NCBI RefSeq assembly: GCF_003001935.1
Contig: NZ_PVNG01000012.1
Location: 124,001-188,000, forward strand
Source of the DNA: Nonomuraea fuscirosea
GTDB lineage: Bacteria > Actinomycetota > Actinomycetes > Streptosporangiales > Streptosporangiaceae
Length of the DNA: 64,000 nt
Direction: 5' to 3'
Every line of letters starts with the position of its first letter. Position 1 is the first letter of the stretch. The translations under genes were made by a program, and so were the position numbers. The notes beneath the pieces are model-generated. The model had not been told where the DNA came from and did no database searches. It saw nothing but the letters and a program-made list of their open reading frames with translations. Below, piece after piece: positions 41,953-50,873 of the stretch.

Positions 41953-44900
41953 TCAGGCGCGGCGGAGCTGGAAGGTCAGGCCCAGGTCCTCGTCCACGTG
42001 TGACGGGAGGCCGGTCTGGGTGCCCTCCGTGAAGGTCGTGGCCAGGACCTCCTCCGTCACCACCTGCCCCTGCGTGCGCAGCGCCGCGGCCAGGTCGGCA
42101 GAGGTGGCGGTCCACCACAGGTCGATGCGGTCCGTGATGGACAGGCCGGTCGACTTGCGGGCCTCCTGGACCAGGCGGATGACCTCGCGCAGCAGGCCGG
42201 CGCGGCGCAGGTCGTCGTCGAGCTCCAGGTCCAGGGCCACGGTCTCGCCGGTGCCGGTGCCGATCGCGCCCGTCTCGACGGCCCAGCCCGAGCGGGGCTG
42301 CTCGTTGACGATCACCTCGTCGGGGCCGAGCATGATCTCGCCCAGCTCGTCCGCCTCCACCATGACCGTGGCGCCCGAGCGCAGGGCGCGGGCCACGCGG
42401 GCCGGGTCGGCGGCGGCCATCGCGGCGGCCACGAGCTTGGTCTGGGAGCCGAAGCGCTTGCCCAGGGCCCGGAAGTTGGGCTTGACCGAGTAGGACACGA
42501 GGTCGGCGCTGAAGCCGGACATGTCCTCCATGGCCTGGACGTTGAGCTCGTCGGCGACCAGGCCGCGCAACTCGGCGGGCAGCGCCGGCCAGCCGTGCGC
42601 CCCCACCAGGGCGCGCCGCAGCGGCTGGCGGGTCTTGACGCCCGAGGAGGCGCGGGCCGAGCGGCCCAGCTCCACCAGGCGGCGCACCAGGGCCATCTGG
42701 TCCGACAACGCCGGGTCCAGCAGGTCCTCGCGCACCTGCGGCCAGGAGGTCAGGTGCACCGAGGACGGCGCCCCCGGCGTGCGCAGGACGTCCCAGAGGT
42801 GGTCGGTGACGAACGGCGTGATGGGCGCCATCAGCCTGATGACCGTCTCCAGGCACTCGTACAGGGTCGCGAAGGCGTCCTGCGAGCCCTGCCAGAACCG
42901 GCGGCGCGAGCGGCGTACGTACCAGTTGGACAGGTCGTCGAGGAAGTCGGCCAGGCGGCGGCCGGCCCGCTGGGTGTCGTATTCGTCCAGCGCCGCCGTG
43001 ACCTCGGCCACCGTCCGGTGCAGCTCGGCCAGCGCCCAGCGGTCGAGCAGCGGGCGCTCGGCCGGGGCGGTGGCCTCCGGCAGCCGCTCGGGCGTCCACG
43101 ACTCGGCGTTGGCGTAGAGGGTGAAGAACGAGGAGGTGTTCCAGAGCGTCAGCAGGACCTTGCGGACGATCTCCTCCAGCGTGTTGTGTCCCACCCTGCG
43201 GGCCGACCAGGGCGAGCCGGAGCAGGCCATGAACCAGCGCAGCGCGTCGGCGCCGTGCTGGTCCATCAGCGGGATCGGCTCCAGGATGTTGCCCAGGTGC
43301 TTGCTCATCTTGCGGCCGTCCTCGGCCAGGATGAGGCCGAGGCAGAGCACGTTCTCGTAGGAGGACTGCCCGAAGACGAGCGTGCCGACGGCCATCAGCG
43401 AGTAGAACCAGCCGCGCGTCTGGTCGGTGGCCTCGCAGATGAACTGCGCCGGGTAGAGGCCCTCGGGCTTGCCGCGCTCGCCCCACTGGGCGAAGGGCAT
43501 GGAGCCGGAGTCGTACCAGGCGTCGATGACGTCGGGCACGCGGCGGGCCTCGGCGCCGCACGAGGGGCAGCCGAAGGTGACGTCGTCGACGTACGGGCGG
43601 TGCGGGTCGAGCGCCGAGACGTCGTGACCCGCGAGCGTGCTCAGCTCCTCCAGCGACCCGACGCACGTCACGTGGGACTCGTCCTGCGAGCACACCCACA
43701 GCGGCAGCGGCGTGCCCCAGTAGCGCGAGCGCGACAACGACCAGTCGACGTTGTTGCGCAGCCACTCGCCGAAGCGGCCCCACTTGATCGTGTCGGGGTA
43801 CCAGTTGGTGCCGGAGTTCTCCGCCAGCATCTGGTCCTTGACCGCGGTGGTGCGGATGTACCAGGACGGGAGCGCGTAGTAGAGCAGCGGCGTGTGGCAG
43901 CGCCAGCAGTGCGGGTAGCTGTGCTCGAAGTGACCGCCGCGGAACAGCAGCCCGCGCGCCCGCAGGTCCTCGGTCAGCTCCTCGTCGGCGTCCTTGAAGA
44001 ACCGGCCGCCGACCATGGGCACGTCGTCGAGGAAGCGGCCGTCGGGGCCGATCGGGTTGACGACGGGCATGTCGTAGCGCTTGATGACGGCCAGGTCGTC
44101 GGCGCCGAAGGCGGGAGCCTGGTGGACCAGGCCGGTGCCGTCCTCGACGGTGACGTAGTCGCCGAGCACCACGTAGTGGGCGCCGGGGATGTCGACCAGG
44201 TCGAACGGGCGGGTGTAGGTGGTGTGCTCCAGGTCGCGGCCGGTGTGGCGGGACACCTCGGTCACGTCGTCGCCGAGCACCGACAGCAGCGGCTCGGCCA
44301 CGACCAGGACCTCGCCCTCGGCCGTGCGGGCGGCCACGTAGGTGACGTCGGGGTGGACGGCGACGGCCGTGTTGGACACCAGCGTCCACGGCGTGGTCGT
44401 CCAGACCAGCAGCGCCGCGCCCAGCTCGGCCAGCGGGCCCGAGGTCACGGGCATGCGGACGTAGACCGACGGGCTGGAGACGGTCTCGTAGCCGCCGGGC
44501 TGGCCCAGCTCGTGGTCGGACAGCCCGGTGCCGCAGCGCGGGCAGTAGGGGGTGATCCGGAAGTCGCGGAACAGCAGCCCCTTGTCGAAGACGACCTTCA
44601 GCGACCACCACACGGACTCGATGTAGGACGGGTCCATCGTCCGGTACGCCTGCGACAGGTCGATCCAGTAACCCATCCGCTCGGTCATCTGCTCGAACGC
44701 GTCCACGTGCCGCAGCACCGACTCGCGGCACTTGGCGTTGAACTCGGCGATGCCGTACGTCTCGATGTCCTTCTTGCCGGACAGGCCCAGCTCGCGCTCG
44801 ACGCCGACCTCGACCGGCAGGCCGTGGCAGTCCCAGCCGGCCTTACGCGGGACGCTGAATCCGCGCATGGACTTGTAGCGGGGGAAGAGGTCCTTGAACA

Positions 44901-45099
44901 CGCGGGCCTCGACGTGGTGGACGCCGGGCAGGCCGTTGGCGGTGGGCGGGCCCTCGTAGAAGACCCAGGAGGGATTGCCGGCGTTCTGCTCCACCGAACG
45001 CTCGAAGATCTTCCCGTCCCTCCACCGGTCGAGGACCTCGCGCTCGAGCGCGGGCAGGTCGACCTGCGCGGAAAGAGAGCGGAAATACGGAGAAGACAT
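41953..45099 (-). CDS. ileS: Isoleucyl-tRNA synthetase
   Basis: 1048 residues, class I synthetase. Nucleotide-binding motifs are GPPTANGLPGVHHVEARVFKDLFPRYKSM (HIGH equivalent) and EDGRKMSKHLGNI (KMSKS equivalent). CP1 editing-domain blocks (LVWTTTPWTLVSNTAVAVHPD; VLGDYVTVEDGTGLVHQAPAFGADD) and a C-terminal anticodon-binding domain (NWYVRRSRRRFWQ) are present. The arrangement matches the actinobacterial/eukaryote-like IleRS2 group, which elsewhere is often naturally mupirocin-tolerant (inference). ATG 45099 begins the conserved SSPYFRSL; the frame stays open 105 codons upstream, but that part is the T-box leader. GGAGG lies 11 nt upstream and is predicted to be sequestered. Confidence 0.97.
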   Translation of the reverse strand: MSSPYFRSLSAQVDLPALEREVLDRWRDGKIFERSVEQNAGNPSWVFYEGPPTANGLPGVHHVEARVFKDLFPRYKSMRGFSVPRKAGWDCHGLPVEVGVERELGLSGKKDIETYGIAEFNAKCRESVLRHVDAFEQMTERMGYWIDLSQAYRTMDPSYIESVWWSLKVVFDKGLLFRDFRITPYCPRCGTGLSDHELGQPGGYETVSSPSVYVRMPVTSGPLAELGAALLVWTTTPWTLVSNTAVAVHPDVTYVAARTAEGEVLVVAEPLLSVLGDDVTEVSRHTGRDLEHTTYTRPFDLVDIPGAHYVVLGDYVTVEDGTGLVHQAPAFGADDLAVIKRYDMPVVNPIGPDGRFLDDVPMVGGRFFKDADEELTEDLRARGLLFRGGHFEHSYPHCWRCHTPLLYYALPSWYIRTTAVKDQMLAENSGTNWYPDTIKWGRFGEWLRNNVDWSLSRSRYWGTPLPLWVCSQDESHVTCVGSLEELSTLAGHDVSALDPHRPYVDDVTFGCPSCGAEARRVPDVIDAWYDSGSMPFAQWGERGKPEGLYPAQFICEATDQTRGWFYSLMAVGTLVFGQSSYENVLCLGLILAEDGRKMSKHLGNILEPIPLMDQHGADALRWFMACSGSPWSARRVGHNTLEEIVRKVLLTLWNTSSFFTLYANAESWTPERLPEATAPAERPLLDRWALAELHRTVAEVTAALDEYDTQRAGRRLADFLDDLSNWYVRRSRRRFWQGSQDAFATLYECLETVIRLMAPITPFVTDHLWDVLRTPGAPSSVHLTSWPQVREDLLDPALSDQMALVRRLVELGRSARASSGVKTRQPLRRALVGAHGWPALPAELRGLVADELNVQAMEDMSGFSADLVSYSVKPNFRALGKRFGSQTKLVAAAMAAADPARVARALRSGATVMVEADELGEIMLGPDEVIVNEQPRSGWAVETGAIGTGTGETVALDLELDDDLRRAGLLREVIRLVQEARKSTGLSITDRIDLWWTATSADLAAALRTQGQVVTEEVLATTFTEGTQTGLPSHVDEDLGLTFQLRRA

Positions 45100-45110
45100 C
45101 TCGGGCGGGA

Positions 45111-45312
45111 CCTCCACGCTTGATCGGCCGGCAGGGCTGTTGCGTGAAGGGACGAAGCCAGGAGGCTCCGCGGTACCACCCTTCTTGGCCTCGCCCGGGG
45201 CGGGGCCCTCTTCATTGAAACTGCGGCCGGGTCTAATGAGCTCGAAGAGCCGTTCTTCCGGCGGCTCCGGGGTGATATCCCTCACATTCGGGGCCCCATC
45301 AACACCTTGCAG
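45111..45312 (-). promoter_or_regulatory. T-box riboswitch (ileS leader, translational type)
   Basis: On the minus strand the leader contains GGGTGGTACCGCGG (45168-45181), the T-box bulge that pairs with the uncharged tRNA acceptor end. GAAGGG (45179-45184) and CCCTTC (45147-45152) can form the anti-sequestrator stem. CCTCC (45161-45165) is complementary to the ileS Shine-Dalgarno GGAGG (45111-45115). An ATC Ile codon in GGATATCACC (45271-45280) is a plausible specifier in a short stem I. No U-tract terminator is present, so control is probably of translation: uncharged tRNA-Ile frees the ribosome site. This type is known for actinobacterial ileS genes. Confidence 0.88.
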
Positions 45313-45318
45313 ACTCAA

Positions 45319-45324
45319 ACCATA
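45319..45324 (-). promoter_or_regulatory. -10 box (TATGGT) of ileS
   Basis: TATGGT on the minus strand is 7 nt before the expected 5' end of the T-box leader (about 45312). The -35 region is weak. It would give a leader of about 210 nt, the right size for a short-stem T-box. Confidence 0.5.
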
Positions 45325-45569
45325 ACGCAGAGCGGGAGCGAAGGCTTCCAGGTTTTCCCGGGTGGCGGCCCTGCCGGCGCCCGCGCTTCGGTACGTGAGT
45401 CGTAAACGGCGCAAAGTTGTGGGAATGGACGCCGCTGAGAAGGAGTTGAATGCGCGAGGCGGGATAGTACGGGGGAGGTAAACCGTCCGGCGGGTCGTTT
45501 GCCGTTCCGTTATGAGGATCCTAAGCTGCCCGCACCCTTTAGGCCCTTGTTCAGCATGGAGGCACAGGC

Positions 45570-45959
45570 ATGGCGGCAGTCACGCAGACCGCTACACCGT
45601 CGATGTGGTCGGAGGAGGAGCTGGCCGAGGTACGCGACCGGCTCCAGACCGAGATCGACGAGCTCGAGGCGGACATCCACCGTCACGAGTCGGAGATAGC
45701 CTCCGGCGACGTCACCCAGGGCGCCGGCGACGACCAGGCGGACGCGGGAGCCAAGACGTACGAGCGCGAACGCGAGATCGCCCTTACCCTGAATGCGCGC
45801 GATCTGGTCGCGCAGAACGAACGTGCGATCGCCAGGATCGACGCAGGGACCTATGGAGTGTGCGAATCGTGCCACAAGCCGATCGGCAAGGAACGCCTCC
45901 AGGCGTTCCCGAGGGCGACGCTGTGCGTGGCCTGCAAGCAGAAGGAGGAGCGCCGGTAG
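45570..45959 (+). CDS. TraR/DksA family zinc-finger protein
   Basis: 129 residues. A coiled-coil hairpin (WSEEELAEVRDRLQTEIDELEADIHRHESEI) is followed by a C4 zinc finger, GVCESCHKPIGKERLQAFPRATLCVACKQKEE, the TraR/DksA signature. Such proteins bind RNA polymerase through the secondary channel; RbpA/CarD-dependent actinobacteria often keep a homologue beside ileS-lspA. TAAGCT near 45521 may be the -10 box. ATG 45570. The tail ends GAAGGAGGAGCGCCGGTAG, so its last codons contain a strong Shine-Dalgarno that may serve lspA. Confidence 0.9.
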   Translation: MAAVTQTATPSMWSEEELAEVRDRLQTEIDELEADIHRHESEIASGDVTQGAGDDQADAGAKTYEREREIALTLNARDLVAQNERAIARIDAGTYGVCESCHKPIGKERLQAFPRATLCVACKQKEERR

Positions 45960-46027
45960 CGGGCACCCCTGACGAGCCTGCCGAGGGCCGGGCGGAAAGC
46001 CCGGAGAAGGGCTCGGCGGAAGACCCG

Positions 46028-46621
46028 GTGAGGGGCTCTTCCGCCGGCCGGCAGGAGGGGGAGGGCCCGGCGGGGCGCGGGCCGCGCCGGGGCCTGTTCG
46101 CCGTCCTCGTGGCGCTGGCGGCCGTGATCTACGCGGCCGACCTCGTCACCAAGACGGTGGCGCTGCGCACGCTCGAAGGTGAGCCGCCGCTGGTCGTGCT
46201 CCCCGGCGTGCTGCAGTTCCGGGTGATCTTCAATTCGGGCGCCGCCTTCAGCATCGGCACGGGCATGACGTTCGTCTTCACGCTGATCGCGGCCGGGGTG
46301 GTCGTGGCCATCGTGCGCACCGCGCGCAAGCTCGGCAGCCGGGCCTGGGCGGTCACGCTCGGGCTGCTGCTGGGCGGCGCGCTCGGCAACCTCACCGACA
46401 GGCTGCTGCGTTACCCGTCGGGATGGGGGCGCTCCACGCAACTGCAGGGCCACGTCGTCGACTTCATCGAGGTCCTGCCCGGGAACTTCCCCGTCATCGA
46501 CTACTTCCCCGTCTTCAACATCGCCGACTCCGCGATCGTCTGCGGCGGCATCCTGGCGGTGTTCCTGGCCTGGCGCAACGTGCAGATCGACGGGTCGAAG
46601 GAGGCGGGCGACGGTGAGTGA
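46028..46621 (+). CDS. lspA: Lipoprotein signal peptidase
   Basis: 197 residues, four membrane helices (GLFAVLVALAAVIYAADLVTK; MTFVFTLIAAGVVVAIV; WAVTLGLLLGGALGNLTDRLL; DSAIVCGGILAVFLAW). The catalytic Asp pair lies in GALGNLTDRLLR and VFNIADSAIVCGG; NSGAAFSIGTG and the GHVVDFIEV block are conserved. It cleaves diacylglyceryl-prolipoproteins. The start is uncertain: the frame is open back through traR, and GTG 46028 was chosen (GGAAG about 6 nt upstream). A start near 45950-45960 behind GGAGGAG would suit better, but no ATG, GTG or TTG is in frame there. rluD overlaps the end by 8 nt. Confidence 0.92.
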   Translation: MRGSSAGRQEGEGPAGRGPRRGLFAVLVALAAVIYAADLVTKTVALRTLEGEPPLVVLPGVLQFRVIFNSGAAFSIGTGMTFVFTLIAAGVVVAIVRTARKLGSRAWAVTLGLLLGGALGNLTDRLLRYPSGWGRSTQLQGHVVDFIEVLPGNFPVIDYFPVFNIADSAIVCGGILAVFLAWRNVQIDGSKEAGDGE

Positions 46622-47543
46622 GCAGCGCAGCCTGCCTGTGCCCGACGGGCTCGAGGGAGAGCGGCTCGACGCCGCGCTGTCGCGGCTGTTCGGCTTCTCC
46701 CGCACCCGCGCGGCCGAGCTGATCCTGGCCGGCGAGGTGCTGGTGGACGGGCAGCGGCCGGCCAAGTCGGACCGGGTGCACGCCGGAGCGTGGCTCGACG
46801 TGACGATGCCGCCGCCGGTCACCACGCCGATGCCGGTGGCCGAGCCGGTGCCGGGCATGACCATCGTGTACGAGGACGACGACGTCATCGTGGTCAACAA
46901 GCCCATCGGGGTGGCCGCCCACCCCACCGTCGGCTGGACGGGCCCGACCGTGATCGGCGGGCTGCTCGGCGCCGGGCACACCATCGCCACCAGCGGCGCC
47001 GCCGAGCGCCAGGGCATCGTGCACCGGCTCGACGCCAACACGACGGGTGCCATGGTCGTGGCCAAGAGCGAGCACGCCTACTCCCACCTCAAGCGGGCCT
47101 TCAAGGAACGCACGGTCGACAAGCGCTACCACGCGCTGGTGCAGGGCCATCCCGACCCGTTCAGGGGGACGGTCGACGCGCCCATCGACCGGCATCCGTC
47201 GGGCGACGGCCGCTTCGCCGTCGTGGCCGGCGGGAAGCCGTCCGTCACCCACTACGACACGGTGGAGGCGTTCAGGGCGGCGTCGCTGCTGGACATCAAA
47301 CTGGAGACCGGGCGCACCCACCAGATCCGGGTGCACATGTCGGCGCTGCGCCATCCGTGCGTGGGCGACCTGATGTACGGCGCCGATCCCACGCTGGCCG
47401 CCCGCCTGGGGGTGACCCGGCAGTGGCTGCACGCGGTGGCGCTGGGGTTCGAGCATCCGTCGAGCGGGGAGTGGATCTCGTTCAGCACCGACTATCCGCA
47501 GGACCTGCAGAAGGCGCTCGACATCGTCCGCGAGGAGTCCTGA
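46614..47543 (+). CDS. 23S rRNA pseudouridine synthase, RluD type
   Basis: 309 residues. N-terminal S4 RNA-binding domain (RLDAALSRLFGFSRTRAAELILAGEVLVDGQ), then the RluA-family catalytic domain with the active-site Asp in GIVHRLDANTTGAMVVAKSEHAYSHL, YHALVQGHPDP, and the closing KLETGRTHQIRVHMSALRHPCVGDLMYG. It probably modifies the helix 69 uridines of 23S rRNA. The GTG at 46614 overlaps lspA; a second GTG at 46618 is possible. The lspA-rluD pair is widely conserved. Its final bases are repeated downstream. Confidence 0.94.
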   Translation: MSEQRSLPVPDGLEGERLDAALSRLFGFSRTRAAELILAGEVLVDGQRPAKSDRVHAGAWLDVTMPPPVTTPMPVAEPVPGMTIVYEDDDVIVVNKPIGVAAHPTVGWTGPTVIGGLLGAGHTIATSGAAERQGIVHRLDANTTGAMVVAKSEHAYSHLKRAFKERTVDKRYHALVQGHPDPFRGTVDAPIDRHPSGDGRFAVVAGGKPSVTHYDTVEAFRAASLLDIKLETGRTHQIRVHMSALRHPCVGDLMYGADPTLAARLGVTRQWLHAVALGFEHPSSGEWISFSTDYPQDLQKALDIVREES

Positions 47544-47638
47544 GGCGTCGTCCGCGAGGCCCGGCCCAGGGGGCCGGCCTCGTCGGCGAGGAGATCTGAG
47601 CGGCCGCTCTCGTCGGCGAGGAGTCCTGAGCGGCCGCT
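47525..47638 (+). repeat. Tandem duplication of the rluD 3' end
   Basis: The gene terminus cgtccgcgaggagtcctgag (47525-47544, stop TGA included) is followed by a partial copy at 47547 (cgtccgcgaggc) and two near-identical 28-bp copies at 47581-47608 and 47611-47638 (cgtcggcgaggag, then atctgag or tcctgag, then cggccgct). Within this region 47555-47582 folds into a 12-bp hairpin with one bulge (gaggcccggccc against gggccggcctc), a likely terminator. Confidence 0.75.
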
Positions 47639-47646
47639 AGGGCGTG

Positions 47647-49026
47647 CTACTGGCCTTCGACCTGGCCGGGCGTCCTGGTCGGGGTGTCGTCCTTCTTCTC
47701 GTCGTCCTTCTTGTCGTCCTTCTTGTCGTCCTTCTTGTCGTCCTTCTTGTCGTCCGTGGCCTCCCGCGACGGGGTCGCGCTCCGCTTGGGGGCGGGCGTC
47801 CTCGGCTGCTCGCGCGTGGGCGGCGGGGTGCTGCGCGGGCCGGTGCTCCGGGGTCCGGCCCGCTGCGGAACGGTGCTCTGGGGTACGGTACGGCGCTCAG
47901 GGGGCTGGGAAACCGGTGGGCTGGAGGACTTGGCCGGGTCGGTGGCGGCCGGCGTCGTCCCGGGGGCCGAGCTGCCGACCACGGCGGGGACGGTGTCCGG
48001 CACGCGCGGCAGGTCGTCCGAGCGGTTCGACCACCAGGCCGCGCCGCCCGTGACCACGGCCACGACGAGCGCGCCCCCGGCGATGGCGGCCAGCGGCAGC
48101 GCCCGCCCGTACCCGCGCCTTCCACCGTGTCCGCCGCTGGGCCCGCCACGCCGCGTCACGCCGGGCCCAGCGGCGGGCAGGGTGACCGGGCTGGTCTGCT
48201 CGGGCGAGCCGCCCGCCAGGATCACGCTCAGCCGCCGCTCGGCCTCGTCCAGCGTCATGCGCTCGGACGGATCCTTGCGCAGCAGTCCCATCAGCACGGG
48301 GGCGAGCACGCCGGCCCGGGCCAGCGGCTCCGGCTCGGCGTGCATGACCGCCCCCAGCGTGGCCAGGGCGTTGTCGCGGTGGAAGGGGGAGTGACCCTCG
48401 ACCGCCATGTAGAGCGTCACGCCCAGCGACCACAGGTCCGACGCCGGCCGGGCCCGCCCGCCGGCCGCGCGTTCCGGCGCCATGAAGGAGGGGGTGCCGA
48501 TCAGGATGCCGGTCCTCGTGACCGGGGCCTCGTCCTCGGTGGTGGCGATGCCGAAGTCGGTGAGCACCGCCCGGCCGTCCTCGGTGAGCAGCACGTTGTC
48601 GGGCTTGACGTCACGGTGCAGCACGCCGGCCGCGTGCGCGGCGCGCAGCGCCTCCATGAGCTGCAGGCCGACGCTCGCGACGTCGAGTTGCGACATGGGC
48701 CCCTCGTCGCGGATCTGCTCGCCCAGCGTGCGGGAGTGCACGAGCTGCATGACGATCCAGGGGTGACCCTGCTCCTCCAGGACGTCGTAGACGGCGGCCA
48801 CGCCGGGGTGCGCCACCCGGCCCGCCGCCCGGGCCTCGCGGAACGTGCGGACGGCGAACTCCTCGCGTTCCTCGCCCGTCAGGCCGGTCGGGGGCAGCAC
48901 CTCCTTGACGGCCACGTCCCTGCCGAGCACCTCGTCGTGCGCGTGCCACACCGTGCCCATGCCGCCCCGGCCGATCGTCCTGAGCAGCCGATATCGCCCA
49001 CCGACCATCACCGCTGAATCGGACAT
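47647..49026 (-). CDS. Membrane Ser/Thr protein kinase with DDKK-repeat tail
   Basis: 459 residues. Kinase domain about residues 10-270: GRGGMGTVW, DVAVKEV, HRDVKPDNVLL, LTDFGIA, SFMAPERAAG, SDLWSLGVTLYMAVEG, all catalytic residues present. One membrane helix (LPLAAIAGGALVVAVVTGGAAWW, about residue 320). The outside part is only a Pro/Ser/Thr linker and a terminal run of DDKK repeats; no folded sensor is evident, unlike the two kinases encoded upstream. ATG 49026 begins MSDSAVMVGGRYRLL; it lies 10 nt after azlD. It is the last gene of a six-gene minus-strand run. Confidence 0.93.
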   Translation of the reverse strand: MSDSAVMVGGRYRLLRTIGRGGMGTVWHAHDEVLGRDVAVKEVLPPTGLTGEEREEFAVRTFREARAAGRVAHPGVAAVYDVLEEQGHPWIVMQLVHSRTLGEQIRDEGPMSQLDVASVGLQLMEALRAAHAAGVLHRDVKPDNVLLTEDGRAVLTDFGIATTEDEAPVTRTGILIGTPSFMAPERAAGGRARPASDLWSLGVTLYMAVEGHSPFHRDNALATLGAVMHAEPEPLARAGVLAPVLMGLLRKDPSERMTLDEAERRLSVILAGGSPEQTSPVTLPAAGPGVTRRGGPSGGHGGRRGYGRALPLAAIAGGALVVAVVTGGAAWWSNRSDDLPRVPDTVPAVVGSSAPGTTPAATDPAKSSSPPVSQPPERRTVPQSTVPQRAGPRSTGPRSTPPPTREQPRTPAPKRSATPSREATDDKKDDKKDDKKDDKKDDEKKDDTPTRTPGQVEGQ

Positions 49027-49036
49027 GCACCGGCGA

Positions 49037-49348
49037 CTACCCAAGAACGATCCGGACAAGCGCCGTGACGGCCGCCGCTGCCGCCAGAACCACCAGAAAA
49101 GGGGCGCGCAGCAGCAGCGCCACGACCGCCGCCCCGAGTCCCGCCGCGCGGGCCGGGTCGAAGCGCAGCGCGCCGTCCTCCGTGAACATCTGCACCGCGA
49201 TCAGCGCCGCCAGCAGCGCCACCGGCACCAGTTCGGCGAACCTGCGCACCGTCGGATGGTCCAGCACCCTGCGCGGCGCGGCCAGCCCGGCCAGCTTCAG
49301 CGCGTAGCAGCCCGCGCAGACGACGGCGATCGCCCACCACAGCGTCAT
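49037..49348 (-). CDS. azlD: AzlD family protein, small subunit of branched-chain amino acid exporter
   Basis: 103 residues, four hydrophobic segments (TLWWAIAVVCAGCYALKLAG; FAELVPVALLAALIAVQMF; AAGLGAAVVALLL; FLVVLAAAAAVTALVRIVL). The opening and the RFAELVPVALLAAL block are typical of AzlD. AzlC and AzlD together export branched-chain amino acids or analogues. ATG overlaps the azlC stop (ATGA). Confidence 0.92.
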   Translation of the reverse strand: MTLWWAIAVVCAGCYALKLAGLAAPRRVLDHPTVRRFAELVPVALLAALIAVQMFTEDGALRFDPARAAGLGAAVVALLLRAPFLVVLAAAAAVTALVRIVLG

Positions 49349-50007
49349 CGCGCCATCACCACCAGCACGGCGACGGCCGACAGCAGCACGGGCACGCCCG
49401 GCGGGAAGAACGGGGTGGCGCACAGCGCGATCACCGCCGCGCCGGCGGCCAGCGCGGGCAGCTCGCCGCCGGCCTTCAGCCGCGGCCACAGGATGGCCAG
49501 GAACGCGACCGGGCCGACCACGTCCAGGCCCAGCACGCCGGGGTCGCCCAGGGAGGAGGTGCCGTAGGCGCCGGCCAGCGTGGTGAGGTTCCAGGTCACG
49601 TAGAGGCTGGCGAACGTGGTCACGAAGCCCGTGCGGGCGGCCTCAGGGGTCGGCTGGGCGAGCGTGACGGCGGTGGTCTCGTCGATGACGCCCTGGGCGG
49701 CCAGCAGGCGGCGCGGGCCGCGTACCCGGAGCAGGTCGGCCAGGCGCAGGCCGTAGAGGGTGTTGCGGCCGCCGAGCAGCAGCGCGCCGAGCGCGGCGGC
49801 GGCCAGGTCGCCGCCGGCGCCGACCGCGCCGGTCAGCGCGAACTGCGAGGCGCCGGTGAAGGCCAGCAGGCTGAGCACGCACGCCTGCGGCACCGACAGG
49901 CCCGCGGTGATCGCCGCGGCGCCGAAGGCGAGGCCGGACAGCCCCACCGCCAGGCCGACGCCGAGACCGTCCCGCACGGCGGCGGAGCGGTGTGTTGTCT
50001 CTTCCAT
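49345..50007 (-). CDS. azlC: AzlC family branched-chain amino acid exporter, large subunit
   Basis: 220 residues, membrane protein. Family blocks: GLGVGLAVGLSGLAFGAAAITAG, SLLAFTGASQFALTGAVGAGG (AzlC signature), LLGGRNTLYGLRLADLL, VIDETTAVTLAQ and FASLYVTWNLTTLAGAYGTSSLGDP. It works with AzlD. The ATG at 50007 follows the AraC-type regulator by 11 nt, so the regulator probably controls export; AraC-AzlC-AzlD order is common elsewhere. Confidence 0.94.
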   Translation of the reverse strand: MEETTHRSAAVRDGLGVGLAVGLSGLAFGAAAITAGLSVPQACVLSLLAFTGASQFALTGAVGAGGDLAAAALGALLLGGRNTLYGLRLADLLRVRGPRRLLAAQGVIDETTAVTLAQPTPEAARTGFVTTFASLYVTWNLTTLAGAYGTSSLGDPGVLGLDVVGPVAFLAILWPRLKAGGELPALAAGAAVIALCATPFFPPGVPVLLSAVAVLVVMAR

Positions 50008-50018
50008 GCCACCCGAGG

Positions 50019-50873
50019 TTAGGTGGTGGGAAATGTGCCGGTCTTGTACGATCCTGCGGCCCGCTGGTACGCGGCAGGCGGCACGCCCATGATGCGTTTG
50101 AAGTGCCGGTTCAGGTGCGCCTGGTCGGTGAAGCCCACCTCGGCGGCCACCTGCGCGGGACGTACGCCGGAACGCAGCAGCCGGCCCGCCCGGCGTACCC
50201 GCAGCGAGATCAGGTAGGCGTGCGGCGGCATCCCCGTCGCGGCCTTGAACGCCCGCAGCAGCGCGAACGGCCGCGCCCCCACCGCGCCCGCCAGGTCGTC
50301 CAGCGTCGGCGGATCGACCAGGCTCTCGTGCAGCAGGTCGAGCGCCTCGCGGACCACCCCGGGACCATCGGCGGGACCGCCGCCGGGCGGCCGGGGCGCG
50401 GCGTGCCGGGTCAGCAGCCGGGCGAACAGCGTCCGGCTCAGCGTCGAGGCGGCCAGCGCGTCGCCCTGCTCGGCCGCCTCGTGCGCCCGGGCCAGCAGCC
50501 GCGCCACCTGGTCGTCCCGGGCCACCTGCGCGGGGAAGTGCGGCGTGCCCGCGGGCGCGCCCAGCTCGGCGGCGATCGTCTCCAGCGCGCCGATCGACGG
50601 GTAGAGCATCCGGTACGCCCACCCGCCCGGCACCCCCGCGTGCCCGGTGTGCGCGATGTCGGGATTGACCAGCACGAGCTCGCCCGCCCCCGCCCGGTGC
50701 AGCGTGCCGCGATAGTCGAACTCCTCCACCCCCGACACGATGAGGCCGATCGCGTAGCCGTCGTGCGCGTGCCGGGCGAAGCGGTGGGTGACGTAGCGGG
50801 CCTTGAGCAGGTCGGTCTCCGGCACCGCCGGATGCCGCCAGAACCGGGCCTGCTCGTTCGCGGACGGGCTCAT
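50019..50873 (-). CDS. AraC family transcriptional regulator
   Basis: 284 residues. N-terminal cupin-like ligand-binding domain (HRFARHAHDGYAIGLIVSGVEEFDYRG; GELVLVNPDIAHTGHAG) and C-terminal double helix-turn-helix (TLDDLAGAVGARPFALLRAFKAATGMPPHAYLISLRVRRAGRLLRSG; VAAEVGFTDQAHLNRHFKRIMGVPPAAYQR). It likely senses an amino acid and controls azlCD (inference from adjacency). The start ATG overlaps the upstream kinase stop (ATGA), an unusual coupling of a one-component regulator to a Ser/Thr kinase. Confidence 0.93.
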   Translation of the reverse strand: MSPSANEQARFWRHPAVPETDLLKARYVTHRFARHAHDGYAIGLIVSGVEEFDYRGTLHRAGAGELVLVNPDIAHTGHAGVPGGWAYRMLYPSIGALETIAAELGAPAGTPHFPAQVARDDQVARLLARAHEAAEQGDALAASTLSRTLFARLLTRHAAPRPPGGGPADGPGVVREALDLLHESLVDPPTLDDLAGAVGARPFALLRAFKAATGMPPHAYLISLRVRRAGRLLRSGVRPAQVAAEVGFTDQAHLNRHFKRIMGVPPAAYQRAAGSYKTGTFPTT

